Positions 1 to 7,444 of a stretch of 21,494 nucleotides of DNA are shown one piece after another (position 1 is the first letter of the stretch; every line of letters starts with the position of its first letter). The translations under genes and the position numbers were made by a program. The stretch lies in contig CAYVBE010000053.1 of assembly GCA_964448935.1 (NCBI GenBank), positions 1 through 21,494 of the forward strand, in the 5' to 3' direction. The notes under the pieces are model-generated. The model saw only the letters and a list, made by a program, of their open reading frames with translations, was not told where the DNA came from and searched no databases. The DNA comes from CAYVBE01 sp964448935. Its GTDB lineage: Bacteria > Planctomycetota > Brocadiia > SM23-32.

Positions 1-93
1 ACCGGACATTTCTAATGGCCGCAAACACCGGACATTTCTATCTGCCGTTGACATCGCCAAAGTACTGTATTGCCCATTCCCCCCATGTCCGGT
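1..93. repeat. Short direct and inverted repeats at window edge
   Basis: The word ACCGGACATTTCT occurs at 1-13 and again, one base longer (ACCGGACATTTCTA), at 27-40. Its core also occurs inverted, as ATGTCCGGT, at 85-93. Two direct copies about 26 bp apart plus one inverted copy look like the end of an insertion sequence or a cluster of protein-binding sites. No transposase frame is visible inside the window, so the element, if it is one, lies to the left or is only a remnant. The repeats are seen directly; the mobile-element reading is inference. Confidence 0.45.
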
Positions 94-205
94 AGACTAC
101 TCCATTCTTAGCGCCTGCACGCCGAACGGCGCCCGGCCCCCCCGGACCTCGGAAGGAGAGAACAACTCAGAAACGGTCCGCCGACTCTTACACGGGAAAA
201 GCCTT

Positions 206-481
206 ATGAACGACCGCCCGTCATACGAGCGCCGTGCACCCGACCCACCCGCCGAGGGCGAACATCCTGAACTCTACCGGCTGTATCTGGCCGGATATCA
301 TAACGTGTATCAGAAGGAAAACGAGGACCTTTCGCACCTGCTGCACGCCGATACGCCGCTGAAAATGCACGCGGCGCTGCTGGGGGAGGTGCACGCACGC
401 TTCAGTTGCGAGCCGCTGCAGCCGGAGGAATTCCACGGAGCCCTGGACGGCTCTCTGCCTGCCGGGGGAGGGACCGTGTGA
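206..481 (+). CDS. Small hypothetical protein (91 aa)
   Basis: I do not recognise this family. The product is 91 residues, acidic, rich in Glu, His and Leu, with no membrane segment, signal peptide or Cys motif. The first 20 or so residues are Pro/Arg-rich and probably disordered; residues about 20-75 look helical. Codon use favours G or C at the third position, as in the neighbouring genes, which supports real coding. The start is weakly supported: only a GGGAAA-like stretch lies about 7 nt before the ATG, while a better GGAAGGAG near 150 is too far away to serve it. The gene converges on the LysM gene with about 30 bp between the stops. It could be a spurious frame. Confidence 0.5.
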   Translation: MNDRPSYERRAPDPPAEGEHPELYRLYLAGYHNVYQKENEDLSHLLHADTPLKMHAALLGEVHARFSCEPLQPEEFHGALDGSLPAGGGTV

Positions 482-512
482 CGCGGCGGCACGGGGATGC
501 TGCGGGGAGGGC

Positions 513-1328
513 CTACGGAACGCGCACCTTCATGCCCGGGCGCAGGTCCTGGGGGTCGGATACAAGCTCGGAGTTCGCCCGGAGCAGCTTCTTCCACTGG
601 CTTCCGTCATCGTAGTACTTCTGCGCGATCCTGTAGAAGTTGTCGCCCTCACGCACGACGTGGGTGCGCTCGTCCGACGAAGCGGATGTCCTGCTGGACA
701 GCGCCCGGCTGGCGGTGCTGCGGCTGTCCTGCTCCGGGGCGTTGGCCACGGCCGGGATGGTCAGCTTCATGTCGGGCATCAGGCGGCGAGGGTCGGACAG
801 TACGTCCTGGTTTGCCTGCAGAATCTGCTTCCAGCGCCCCGCCGTGCCGTAGTGCTCCTTGCTGATAGTGGACAGCGTTTCGCCCTTCTGGACGATGTGC
901 ACCACGGCCCTCCGCGGGCCGACCTGCGGTTCGGGTTCGGGCTCTTCTTCCACCACCGGCTCCGGCTCGGATGAGGACGGCTCGAGGGCAATCTCCTGCG
1001 GCTGGTGTTCCTCGATCACGTTGCGGATCATGTGTTCCTCGCTCGGAACCGGCCACGGGTCGCCGCCGGGCGGGCCGAGTTCGATGGTGTATTCGTCCTC
1101 CGGCGGACCCTCCACCACTTCCTCCTGCGGCTCGACCGTGGACGGCGCCAGAAGGTCATTGTACAGCTGCTCCAGGTCGGTGTCCTCCTCCGCAGTCTGC
1201 CCGCCCGATCCGCCGTCTCCCGGCACCCCGGAGGCGGCCTCGTCCTCATTTCCCCACATGCAGAGCAGGATTATCCCCACCGCTATCAGCGCCAATATGC
1301 CCAGCATCTGCGTCTCTTTGGCTTTCAT
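513..1328 (-). CDS. Membrane-anchored protein with two LysM domains
   Basis: A 271-residue protein. Residues about 8-25 form one hydrophobic segment after a short Lys-containing start, so it is probably held in the inner membrane with the rest outside the cytoplasm. Residues about 30-140 are an acidic, Pro/Glu-rich linker. Two LysM modules follow at 144-192 and 222-271, each opening with a G-E/D motif (QKGETLSTIS, REGDNFYRIA) and closing with a P-x-M-K-hydrophobic strand. LysM binds N-acetylglucosamine glycans such as peptidoglycan, so this is likely a cell-wall-binding anchor without its own catalytic domain. The frame stays open upstream to 1508, but the ATG at 1328 is preferred: AAGGGGAC lies about 8 nt before it and the membrane segment follows at once. 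It stands alone on its strand. Confidence 0.85.
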   Translation of the reverse strand: MKAKETQMLGILALIAVGIILLCMWGNEDEAASGVPGDGGSGGQTAEEDTDLEQLYNDLLAPSTVEPQEEVVEGPPEDEYTIELGPPGGDPWPVPSEEHMIRNVIEEHQPQEIALEPSSSEPEPVVEEEPEPEPQVGPRRAVVHIVQKGETLSTISKEHYGTAGRWKQILQANQDVLSDPRRLMPDMKLTIPAVANAPEQDSRSTASRALSSRTSASSDERTHVVREGDNFYRIAQKYYDDGSQWKKLLRANSELVSDPQDLRPGMKVRVP

Positions 1329-1370
1329 GTGTGGCCGTCCCCTTGTTTTGCCTTGAGAACCATGCAACAC

Positions 1371-1398
1371 TTTATCCAATGGACCTATGACAAAACAA
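1371..1398 (-). promoter_or_regulatory. Possible promoter of the LysM gene
   Basis: On the minus strand, TTGTTT (1393-1398) and GATAAA (1371-1376) are 16 bp apart, a sigma70-like arrangement with a modest match to consensus. Transcription would begin near 1364, leaving a leader of about 36 nt before the ATG at 1328. The position fits but the boxes are weak. Confidence 0.3.
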
Positions 1399-1605
1399 AT
1401 CCGCCCCCAAAGGAGCGGCCGGCGATACGGGATTGGGGAGCGCCTGAAGTCGTAAGTGGCCTTCATATAGGCAGCTAAACGGCCTGCCCCCCGACGCGGA
1501 CGCGCCACCCTTGCGGCGGAAAAGACCCGGAAAAAAAGAACCGTTTCGCCCCTATCCGCCGATATGCGACCGGCTTCTTCTCACGCTCCAGCGAGGGAAC
1601 GGAAC

Positions 1606-1797
1606 GTGAAAGTGACCGTGGACCGGAACCTCTGCATCTGCGCCACGCTCTGCGAGCAGATATGCCCCGAGGTGTTCCAGATCGAGGGCAGCGTCTCCCG
1701 CGTCCAGGTGGCGGAGGTGCCGCCGGAGCTGGAGGAGCAGTGCCGACGCGCGGTCGAGAGCTGCCCGACCGGCGCCATCCGCATCACCGAGGATTAA
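1606..1797 (+). CDS. Single-cluster ferredoxin with altered ligand motif
   Basis: A 63-residue small electron carrier of the one-cluster bacterial/archaeal ferredoxin type (Pyrococcus and Desulfovibrio Fd). Numbered from the GTG at 1606, Cys are at 10, 12, 16, 20, 46 and 53. C10, C16 and C53 (in SCPTGAI) match the conserved cluster ligands, and C20/C46 match the pair that forms a disulfide in P. furiosus Fd. The remaining ligand position, Cys or Asp in the family, is Ala13, with an extra Cys12 just before it. The cluster is therefore probably [3Fe-4S], or a [4Fe-4S] with a displaced ligand. The GTG is preferred to the ATG at 1564 because GAGGG (1593-1597) sits 8 nt before it and the family's usual N-terminus (K-V-x-V-D) starts there. 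No redox partner gene is adjacent. Confidence 0.88.
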   Translation: MKVTVDRNLCICATLCEQICPEVFQIEGSVSRVQVAEVPPELEEQCRRAVESCPTGAIRITED

Positions 1798-1906
1798 GCC
1801 GGTCGCGTGGCAGGCGCCGGTGCGGGCCGCCTTTCCAGGTGCCCCCCCCGGCGCCCGGCCATTGCACCGCCCCCGGCCCCAACCCGCCAGCGGCGGGCGT
1901 ATCGCG

Positions 1907-3361
1907 TCAGCCCTTGACGACCCCCATCGGCTCAAAACGGGCCACTTTCCGCGTGATGCCGGCTTCGTGCATCACGGACACCACGGCGCCGACGTCCTTG
2001 TATGCGTCCGGCATCTCCTCGGCCAGGGTGTCGCGCCCCTCGTAGCGGACGACGACGCCGCGGTCAGAGAGTTCCCGCTCCAGGCGTCGGCCCTTTGCCC
2101 GGCGCACGGCGCCCTTGCGGCTCATCACGCGCCCGGCCCCGTGGCAGGTACTGCCCCATGTCTTGTCCATCGCTTCGGCGGTGCCCGCCAGCAGGTAGCT
2201 GGCCGTGCCCATATCACCGGGGATCAGCACCGGCTGGCCGACTTCCTGATACGGCTGCGGCGTCTCGGGATGGCCCGGCGGAAAGGCGCGCGTGGCACCC
2301 TTGCGATGCACGCAGAGGGTCCGCTTCTCCCCGTCCACGTCGTGCTCCTCGAACTTGGCGATGTTGTGGCACACGTCGTAGATCTGCCGCAGGTTGATGT
2401 CCTGCCTGCTCGCATCGAACACGCGCTCGAAGGACTGCGCCGCCAGGGCCAGGATAGTCTGGCGGTTGGCCCACGCGTAGTTGGCCGCGCAGGCCATGCC
2501 GGCCAGGTAGCGGTCCGCCTCGTCGGAGCCCAGCGGCGCGCAGGCCAGTTGCTTGTCCGGCACGCTGATGCCGTACTTCTCGGTGGCCCGGCGCATGGTC
2601 TTCAGAAAGTCGGTGCACACCTGGTGGCCGAATCCGCGGGAGCCGCAGTGTATCTGCAGGACGACCAGCCCCTCGGCCACGCCGAACGCCTCGGCTATCT
2701 CCCGGTCAAAAACCTCCGTGACGACGTCCACCTCCAGGAAATGGTTCCCGCTGCCCAGGGTGCCCATTTGCGGCCGGCCGCGCTTGATGGCGCGGGCGCT
2801 CAACACATTCGGGTCGGCGCCGGGCAACGCGCCCCGGGCCTCGGTCCGCTCCAGGTCGTCCTCCGTGCCGAAGCCCTCCTCCACCGGCCAGCGGGCGCCT
2901 TTCACGCACACCTCCCGCAGCTCGCTCTCGGAAAGTGTGCGGATGGCCTTCGACGAGCCGACCCCGCAAGGCACGTTGTCGAACAGCGCGTTGACCAGGT
3001 CCTTGATGCGCGGCTGCACCTCGTCCCGCGTCAGGTCCGTGCGAACCACCCGGACGCCACAGTTGATGTCGTAGCCGATGCCGCCGGGGGAGACCACGCC
3101 ACCCTCTTCCGGGTCGAAGGCCGCCACGCCGCCGATCGGGAAGCCGTATCCCCAGTGCGCGTCCGGCATGGCGTAGGAGGCACGCACGATGCCCGGCAGG
3201 TGCGCCACGTTGATGGCCTGCTGTATGGTATTGTCCGACTCGATGCCCTCCAGCAACTGCTCGTCCGCGTACACTCGCACGGGAACCCGCATGTCGCCGA
3301 ACGGCGTGATCTCCCACGTGTAGGGCGCCGTCTGCGTGATCTGGTAGTCTTTATCAGCCAT
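1907..3361 (-). CDS. rtcB: RNA-splicing ligase RtcB
   Basis: A 484-residue GTP- and Mn-dependent ligase that joins RNA 2',3'-cyclic phosphate or 3'-phosphate ends to 5'-OH ends, in RNA repair or tRNA splicing. The active site is complete: D98 and C101 in GGIGYDINCGV, N206/H207 in GSGNHFLE, H238 in IHCGSRG, H332 in VCHNIAKFE, and H407 in STCHGAGR, the His that carries GMP. All sit exactly 3 residues after the P. horikoshii counterparts, and the length is nearly the same (481 in that enzyme). The chosen ATG has AAGGGGAA upstream at good spacing. An alternative GTG at 3397 overlaps the archease stop and would add 12 residues. The gene follows the archease gene in an operon. Confidence 0.96.
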   Translation of the reverse strand: MADKDYQITQTAPYTWEITPFGDMRVPVRVYADEQLLEGIESDNTIQQAINVAHLPGIVRASYAMPDAHWGYGFPIGGVAAFDPEEGGVVSPGGIGYDINCGVRVVRTDLTRDEVQPRIKDLVNALFDNVPCGVGSSKAIRTLSESELREVCVKGARWPVEEGFGTEDDLERTEARGALPGADPNVLSARAIKRGRPQMGTLGSGNHFLEVDVVTEVFDREIAEAFGVAEGLVVLQIHCGSRGFGHQVCTDFLKTMRRATEKYGISVPDKQLACAPLGSDEADRYLAGMACAANYAWANRQTILALAAQSFERVFDASRQDINLRQIYDVCHNIAKFEEHDVDGEKRTLCVHRKGATRAFPPGHPETPQPYQEVGQPVLIPGDMGTASYLLAGTAEAMDKTWGSTCHGAGRVMSRKGAVRRAKGRRLERELSDRGVVVRYEGRDTLAEEMPDAYKDVGAVVSVMHEAGITRKVARFEPMGVVKG

Positions 3362-3393
3362 GGTTCGTTCCCCTTGCGTCGAATTCGAAGTGT

Positions 3394-3831
3394 TCACACA
3401 TCCAGCACTATCTCAACGGCGTAGCCGTCATCGGTCTCTCGGATTTCGAGATCGTGGTAGGTCACCGCCTTCACCTCGCTGCGCAACTGGTGCCGGGCCG
3501 GGTCCATCGGCTCACCCCAGACGGTGCCCCGCACGTCCTTCTCGGTCAGTTCCTCGACCTCCACGGCCGCCACGGCGAAGTTGTCCACCTCGCTCAGGAA
3601 CAGCAGCTCCTCCAGCCACCCCACCAGCAGGTCCGCCGTGTCCCCGCCCTCGGCGCGGACGGTCACGGCCTGCTCCTTCTCCACGGTGGACGGATCCAGC
3701 ATGGTCTCGATCAGCGCCGCGGCCGCCTCCTCGAACAGTTCCGGCAGGTCCGCACCCGACGCGCGCAGGCCCACGTCCGCCGTGTGGTCGAAGGTTCCGT
3801 GTCCGCGCACCGTCTCGCCCCCGTCATTCAT
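3394..3831 (-). CDS. Archease, RtcB activator
   Basis: A 145-residue archease, the small metal-binding partner that speeds guanylylation and turnover of RtcB and broadens its nucleotide use. The signature FDHTADVG lies at residues 14-21 (D15, H16, D19), and the C-terminal Asp at 144 matches the family's conserved acidic metal-binding residue near the end. The length is typical. GGAGAGG about 9 nt before the ATG supports the start. It is the first gene of a two-gene operon with rtcB, the usual pairing; its TGA overlaps a possible GTG start of rtcB. The upstream 140 bp are shared with the divergent phosphoesterase gene. A weak minus-strand promoter guess (TTGCAT, 17 bp, GATCAT) precedes it. Confidence 0.94.
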   Translation of the reverse strand: MNDGGETVRGHGTFDHTADVGLRASGADLPELFEEAAAALIETMLDPSTVEKEQAVTVRAEGGDTADLLVGWLEELLFLSEVDNFAVAAVEVEELTEKDVRGTVWGEPMDPARHQLRSEVKAVTYHDLEIRETDDGYAVEIVLDV

Positions 3832-3907
3832 GTCTCACACCTCTCCTCACCCCACGTACATGATCGAACAAAGCAAGCGCCGATGCAAGCGTGCACGGCC
3901 TCGCCCT

Positions 3908-3935
3908 TTGACGCCCCGCCGCCCCGCCCTACAAT
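3908..3935 (+). promoter_or_regulatory. Sigma70-like promoter of the YhaO/YhaN-like operon
   Basis: TTGACG (3908-3913) and TACAAT (3930-3935) each match the consensus at 5 of 6 positions, with a 16-bp spacer. The start of transcription would be near 3942, giving a leader of about 30 nt before the TTG start at 3973. The -10 box covers the ATG at 3934, which argues against that ATG as the translation start. Confidence 0.6.
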
Positions 3936-3972
3936 GGGAACCTGCAACTGCGACCGTCAGAGCGAGGACGCC

Positions 3973-5034
3973 TTGAAGATACTCCACACAGCGGACCTCC
4001 ACCTGCGCGAGCGTGACGACGAGCGTTGGCAGGCACTCTGTGATCTGCTGGAGATGGCAGCGGAGGAGGAGGTTGACGCCTTTCTGGTCTGTGGCGATCT
4101 GTTCGACGCGGCTGTGGACGCGGAGGAGCTGATCAGCCCACTGCGGCGCCTCTTCTCCGGCCGACCGTTCAGGCTGCTCCTGCTGCCGGGCAACCACGAC
4201 CGGGAGGCTTACTCATCCGGCCGATACTTCGGGGACAGCGCCGGCGCTCTGGAACACCTGGCCCCGGAGCGCCTCGGCGACGTCACCATCGCGGGCCTGC
4301 CCTTCCAGGACATCGAGGGGGAGGAGCTTATGGCGCGGCTGCGCGAGCTGCGCGGGATACTGGACCCGGACGAGACCAACATCCTGCTCTACCACGGGGA
4401 GCTGCTGGACGCCCTGCCGCTGGATACCTCGCGGGCCGACTTCGGCGAAGAGGGCTCGCAGCGCTACATGCCGGTCCGGCTCTCCTACTTCGACGACCTG
4501 CCCGTCCGCTACGTGCTGGCCGGCCACTTCCATCGCCGGTTCAGCCGCCGGCGGCTTGGTCAGGACGGATGGTTCGTCTATCCCGGCTCGCCCGTCTCCA
4601 TAACCCGGCGCGAGACGGGCCCGCGGCAGGTAAACCTGTTCGAGGTCGGTGATGAGCCGGCGCCCCGGTCGCTGGACACCCCGCACTACGAGACGGTGAC
4701 GGTCCGTCTGGACCCGTCCGACGAGCGCAGCCCCGAGGAGGCCGTGATCGGGCGTCTCGCGGAACTCCACCCCGCCGCCATGCCGCTGTTGCGCGTGGAG
4801 GGCTACGTGGACTGCGCAAAGCTGGGCCGCACAGAGTCGGAGCTGGTCGAGCGGATTGCGGACCTGGCGGAGGACTGCGCCGACACCACGTTCGACTTCC
4901 ATGACATCAGCCGCGTGCTGCAGGACGAACTGTTCCAGGAATTCAGGCAACGCGTGAAGGCGGAGGAAGAGCCCGAGCGGGCCGACAGCTTGATCGAACT
5001 CGCCCTGCGTGCGATGAGGGAGGCCGGCCTGTGA
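3973..5034 (+). CDS. SbcD/YhaO-like metallophosphoesterase (putative DNA exonuclease)
   Basis: A 353-residue Mre11/SbcD-type calcineurin-like phosphoesterase, expected to use two metal ions to cut DNA ends. The motifs appear in order: D8 and H10 (HTADLHL), G41-D42 (CGDLFD), N74-H75-D76 (LPGNHDR), H141 (LYHGEL), and H185 and H187 (LAGHFHR). About 150 residues follow the catalytic fold, the place where family members carry a cap and ATPase-binding segment. Translation is assigned to TTG at 3973, 5 nt after GAGG (3964-3967). The in-frame ATG at 3934 lacks a ribosome site and lies in the -10 box. The stop overlaps the next gene's start by four bases (GTGA), so the two are probably coupled and form one nuclease-ATPase complex, as in B. 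subtilis YhaO-YhaN and SbcD-SbcC. Confidence 0.9.
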   Translation: MKILHTADLHLRERDDERWQALCDLLEMAAEEEVDAFLVCGDLFDAAVDAEELISPLRRLFSGRPFRLLLLPGNHDREAYSSGRYFGDSAGALEHLAPERLGDVTIAGLPFQDIEGEELMARLRELRGILDPDETNILLYHGELLDALPLDTSRADFGEEGSQRYMPVRLSYFDDLPVRYVLAGHFHRRFSRRRLGQDGWFVYPGSPVSITRRETGPRQVNLFEVGDEPAPRSLDTPHYETVTVRLDPSDERSPEEAVIGRLAELHPAAMPLLRVEGYVDCAKLGRTESELVERIADLAEDCADTTFDFHDISRVLQDELFQEFRQRVKAEEEPERADSLIELALRAMREAGL

Positions 5035-7361
5035 GGATCGAGGAATTTGCCATCACGCGATACGGACCGCTGGCGGAGACCGGCGTAGTGCGGCCGGCAC
5101 CGTTTTCCCTGTTGTACGCGCCGAACGAGGAGGGCAAGACGCTCCTGGTCGAGGCCCTGGCACGGATGCTGCTGGAGAAGGAGGCCCGCCCCATCGCCGG
5201 CATTGACCGGGTGGAGGAGAAGCCCGAGGGCCACCTGGTGCTGCGGACGGCCGCGGCCGAGCACAAGCTGCCCGACGACGGGAGCGTCCTGGACCTCTGC
5301 GAACTCAAGCCTCTGGACTGGCGCAGCATCTTCATCATCCGAAACAGCGATCTGGTGCTGCCCGAGGAGGCCGGCCTCTACACCAGCGTCGCCGACCGAT
5401 TGACGGGGCTGAAGACCCGCGACATCGAGCGGGTCAGTGATAAGCTGCGCGACATCGCCCACCTGACGCCCACTCTGCAGATCGCCAACCGACAGGAGGA
5501 AGGCAAACTCCGGGACCGCCTCGAAGATGCCCGTGCGCTGATAGAGGATCTGGACGAGCTGCACGAGGAGATCGAGACCGAGGGACTGGAGGACATCGAG
5601 CGGGAGCTGGTGGCGGTGTCCGAGGACATCGAGCGCACGGACGGCGAGCTGGACGCGCTGGAGGAAGCGCGCAAACGGGACGCCTTTCGCGCCGGGAGCA
5701 AGGCGTTGGACAAACTGCGCGAATCGCTCGACAAAGCTGAGGGCCTGGAGGGTTTCTCCCGGCAGAAGCTGGAGACCTGGGAGGACCTGCGAGAAAGCGC
5801 CTCCGAAACAGAGCAGAAAATCACCGATCTGGAGGGGCAGGCCAGGGACCTCGGCGCCCGGCTGGATGAATTGGAAACCCGGCAAAGCGAGGTGCAACGG
5901 GAGCTGGACGTCCTGCAGAAACGCGCGGATGACGCCGAAGAACTCAAACTCCGGATGCGCGAGCACGACCGGATGGCCGAAGCCCTGAGGCGGCTGGGGC
6001 CGGCGGAACGATACCTCCGGTACGCCGGGCTGGGACTGGCCGCGCTGACCGCACTGGCCCTTCTCGGGCTGGCGGGGGCGGGAGGCGCGTGGCCGATTGC
6101 TCTGACCGCCCTGTTTGGCATCCCTGCGCTGGCCTGCGGGGCCGCAGTGCTGTGGCTTGCCCTGCGGCGGGGCCGGACCGATGCCCGGCTGGCCGCACTT
6201 CGCCGGGCGGCCGCCGACGCCGCTCTGGAGGGCGAGACAACCGAGGATATCCGTCGCTCGATCCGTCGGCTGGAGGAGGAACGCGAGAAGAGGTCCCGGG
6301 CCGCGCAGGGCCTCCGGGCAAAACAAGACGTGGCACAGGAGAATCTGCGGGATATCAGGGAGACCAGGATCCCGCAGGCCCGCAGACAGCTCGAGTCGGA
6401 ACGCCGCGCCATCGCCGACGTCCGGACCGAATCCGGGATGTCCAACCCGGCCGAATGTCGGGAGCGCGTGCGGGAGAAGGAAGAACTGCAGAAAGAGGTA
6501 AGTCAACAGGCCGCCGTGCTGGAGAGCCGCCTGGGCACTGCGGCCGAACGGCCGGAGGAGAACCTGGAGTACTGGCAGGAGAGGCTCCGCCCTCTGGAGC
6601 AGCACGCCGAAGCCGCAGCGGGCGTGGAGTTCTCCGAACAGCGCGTCCAGGAACTGCAGAAAAGGCGCGGCGAACTGGTGGACAACCACCGGCAGTTGCA
6701 GCAGTCGCTGCAGGGATTGCGTAGGACATTGAGCGAAGTGGCCAGGCGCGCCAACGAGATACTCCTTCCGGAAGCTGACTACCTGCACTGCCAGACTCTC
6801 CGCGACCTGGAGACCATCCACCGGCGCCTGGACGGCTTCATCGAGGAGCACGAGACCCGCGCCGACCTGGCGCGGGATGCCATCGCGGTGTTCGAGAAGA
6901 TCAACCGGGAGGAGGAGGACAAAGTCGCCCGGCTTTTCGGGCCGGGCAGCGCCGTCAGCCGGCGCTTCGCAGCCATAACGGACGGGCTCTACAGGGCGGT
7001 ACTCTACGAACGCGCCGTGGAAGGTGCGCGCCGCATCAGCGTTGAGACCGAGGACGGCAGCGTCCTCGATGCGCGCCGGCTCAGCGGGGGCGCCTACGAC
7101 CAGCTCTATCTGGCCGTCCGGCTGGCCCTGGGCGAAACGCTGCTGGGCGAGGAAAAAGGCTTTTTCATCATGGACGACCCCTTCGTGAAAGCCGACGCCC
7201 AAAGGCTGCGCCGGCAGATTGAGATGCTCCTCGGCATCGTCGAGCAGGGCTGGCAGGTGCTCTATTTCACCGCCAAGGAGGAAGTGCGCGACGCCCTGGC
7301 CGAGCAGATCGAGCAGGAACGCGTCGAGCAGTTGGCCGCTCCGGGCGTCAGGCGTGACTGA
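5031..7361 (+). CDS. YhaN/Rad50-like coiled-coil AAA ATPase with membrane hairpin
   Basis: A 776-residue SMC-like ATPase. The N-terminal half-site has a P-loop-like LLYAPNEEGKT (29-37), in which the usual first Gly is Ala30. Long coiled coils cover about 155-325 and 385-600. Between them two hydrophobic stretches (about 330-350 and 354-377) form a membrane hairpin instead of a zinc hook, the hallmark of YhaN-type proteins. The C-terminal half has the ABC signature LSGGAYDQL (684 on) and a Walker B FFIMDD (711-716) ending in Asp-Asp rather than Asp-Glu, as I recall for the YhaN group. The GTG start overlaps the phosphoesterase stop. The likely role is ATP-driven control of the partner nuclease at the inner membrane, in DNA repair or defence against foreign DNA; the substrate is unknown. 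Confidence 0.88.
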   Translation: MRIEEFAITRYGPLAETGVVRPAPFSLLYAPNEEGKTLLVEALARMLLEKEARPIAGIDRVEEKPEGHLVLRTAAAEHKLPDDGSVLDLCELKPLDWRSIFIIRNSDLVLPEEAGLYTSVADRLTGLKTRDIERVSDKLRDIAHLTPTLQIANRQEEGKLRDRLEDARALIEDLDELHEEIETEGLEDIERELVAVSEDIERTDGELDALEEARKRDAFRAGSKALDKLRESLDKAEGLEGFSRQKLETWEDLRESASETEQKITDLEGQARDLGARLDELETRQSEVQRELDVLQKRADDAEELKLRMREHDRMAEALRRLGPAERYLRYAGLGLAALTALALLGLAGAGGAWPIALTALFGIPALACGAAVLWLALRRGRTDARLAALRRAAADAALEGETTEDIRRSIRRLEEEREKRSRAAQGLRAKQDVAQENLRDIRETRIPQARRQLESERRAIADVRTESGMSNPAECRERVREKEELQKEVSQQAAVLESRLGTAAERPEENLEYWQERLRPLEQHAEAAAGVEFSEQRVQELQKRRGELVDNHRQLQQSLQGLRRTLSEVARRANEILLPEADYLHCQTLRDLETIHRRLDGFIEEHETRADLARDAIAVFEKINREEEDKVARLFGPGSAVSRRFAAITDGLYRAVLYERAVEGARRISVETEDGSVLDARRLSGGAYDQLYLAVRLALGETLLGEEKGFFIMDDPFVKADAQRLRRQIEMLLGIVEQGWQVLYFTAKEEVRDALAEQIEQERVEQLAAPGVRRD

Positions 7362-7367
7362 AAGCAT

Positions 7368-7396
7368 TTGCGTACGCGCGGTCATTCGCCTATATT
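7368..7396 (+). promoter_or_regulatory. Sigma70-like promoter of the ribH-nusB operon
   Basis: TTGCGT (7368-7373) and TATATT (7391-7396) are separated by 17 bp. The region is conspicuously AT-rich between two GC-rich genes. Transcription would start near 7403, so the ATG at 7400 would not be in the message and the ATG at 7445 is the likely ribH start. The leader of about 40 nt is too short for an FMN riboswitch. Confidence 0.6.
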
Positions 7397-7444
7397 AGGA
7401 TGTTTCCTAAGGCCCTTCCGGACTCTTTTCCATCGAGGGCGAAC

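Noticed and set aside
48..53. TTGACA as the -35 box of a promoter for the small gene at 206
   Set aside because: No -10 box lies 16-18 bp downstream; the nearest AT-rich words are 12-13 bp away.
1813..1855. Inverted repeat GGCGCCGG / CCGGCGCC between the convergent ferredoxin and rtcB genes as a terminator
   Set aside because: The 8-bp arms are self-palindromic, the loop is about 27 nt and no T-run follows, so a terminator cannot be claimed.
1820..3424. 534-residue plus-strand open frame opposite rtcB and archease
   Set aside because: It has no family pattern and lies opposite two certain genes; long antisense frames are common in GC-rich DNA.
3934..3936. ATG as start of the phosphoesterase gene
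   Set aside because: It overlaps the -10 box and has no ribosome site; the TTG at 3973 follows GAGG and gives the family's usual N-terminus.
4803..7385. 860-residue minus-strand open frame opposite the YhaN-like ATPase
   Set aside because: It is longer than the real gene but has a shadow-like composition rich in Gln, Leu and Pro, with no motifs; the plus strand has intact ATPase motifs and an overlapping start with its partner gene.
7400..7402. ATG as start of ribH
   Set aside because: It lies just upstream of the predicted transcript start, while the ATG at 7445 has a well-spaced ribosome site and gives the normal length.
7397..7444. FMN riboswitch upstream of ribH
   Set aside because: The leader is only about 40 nt, far too short for that aptamer.
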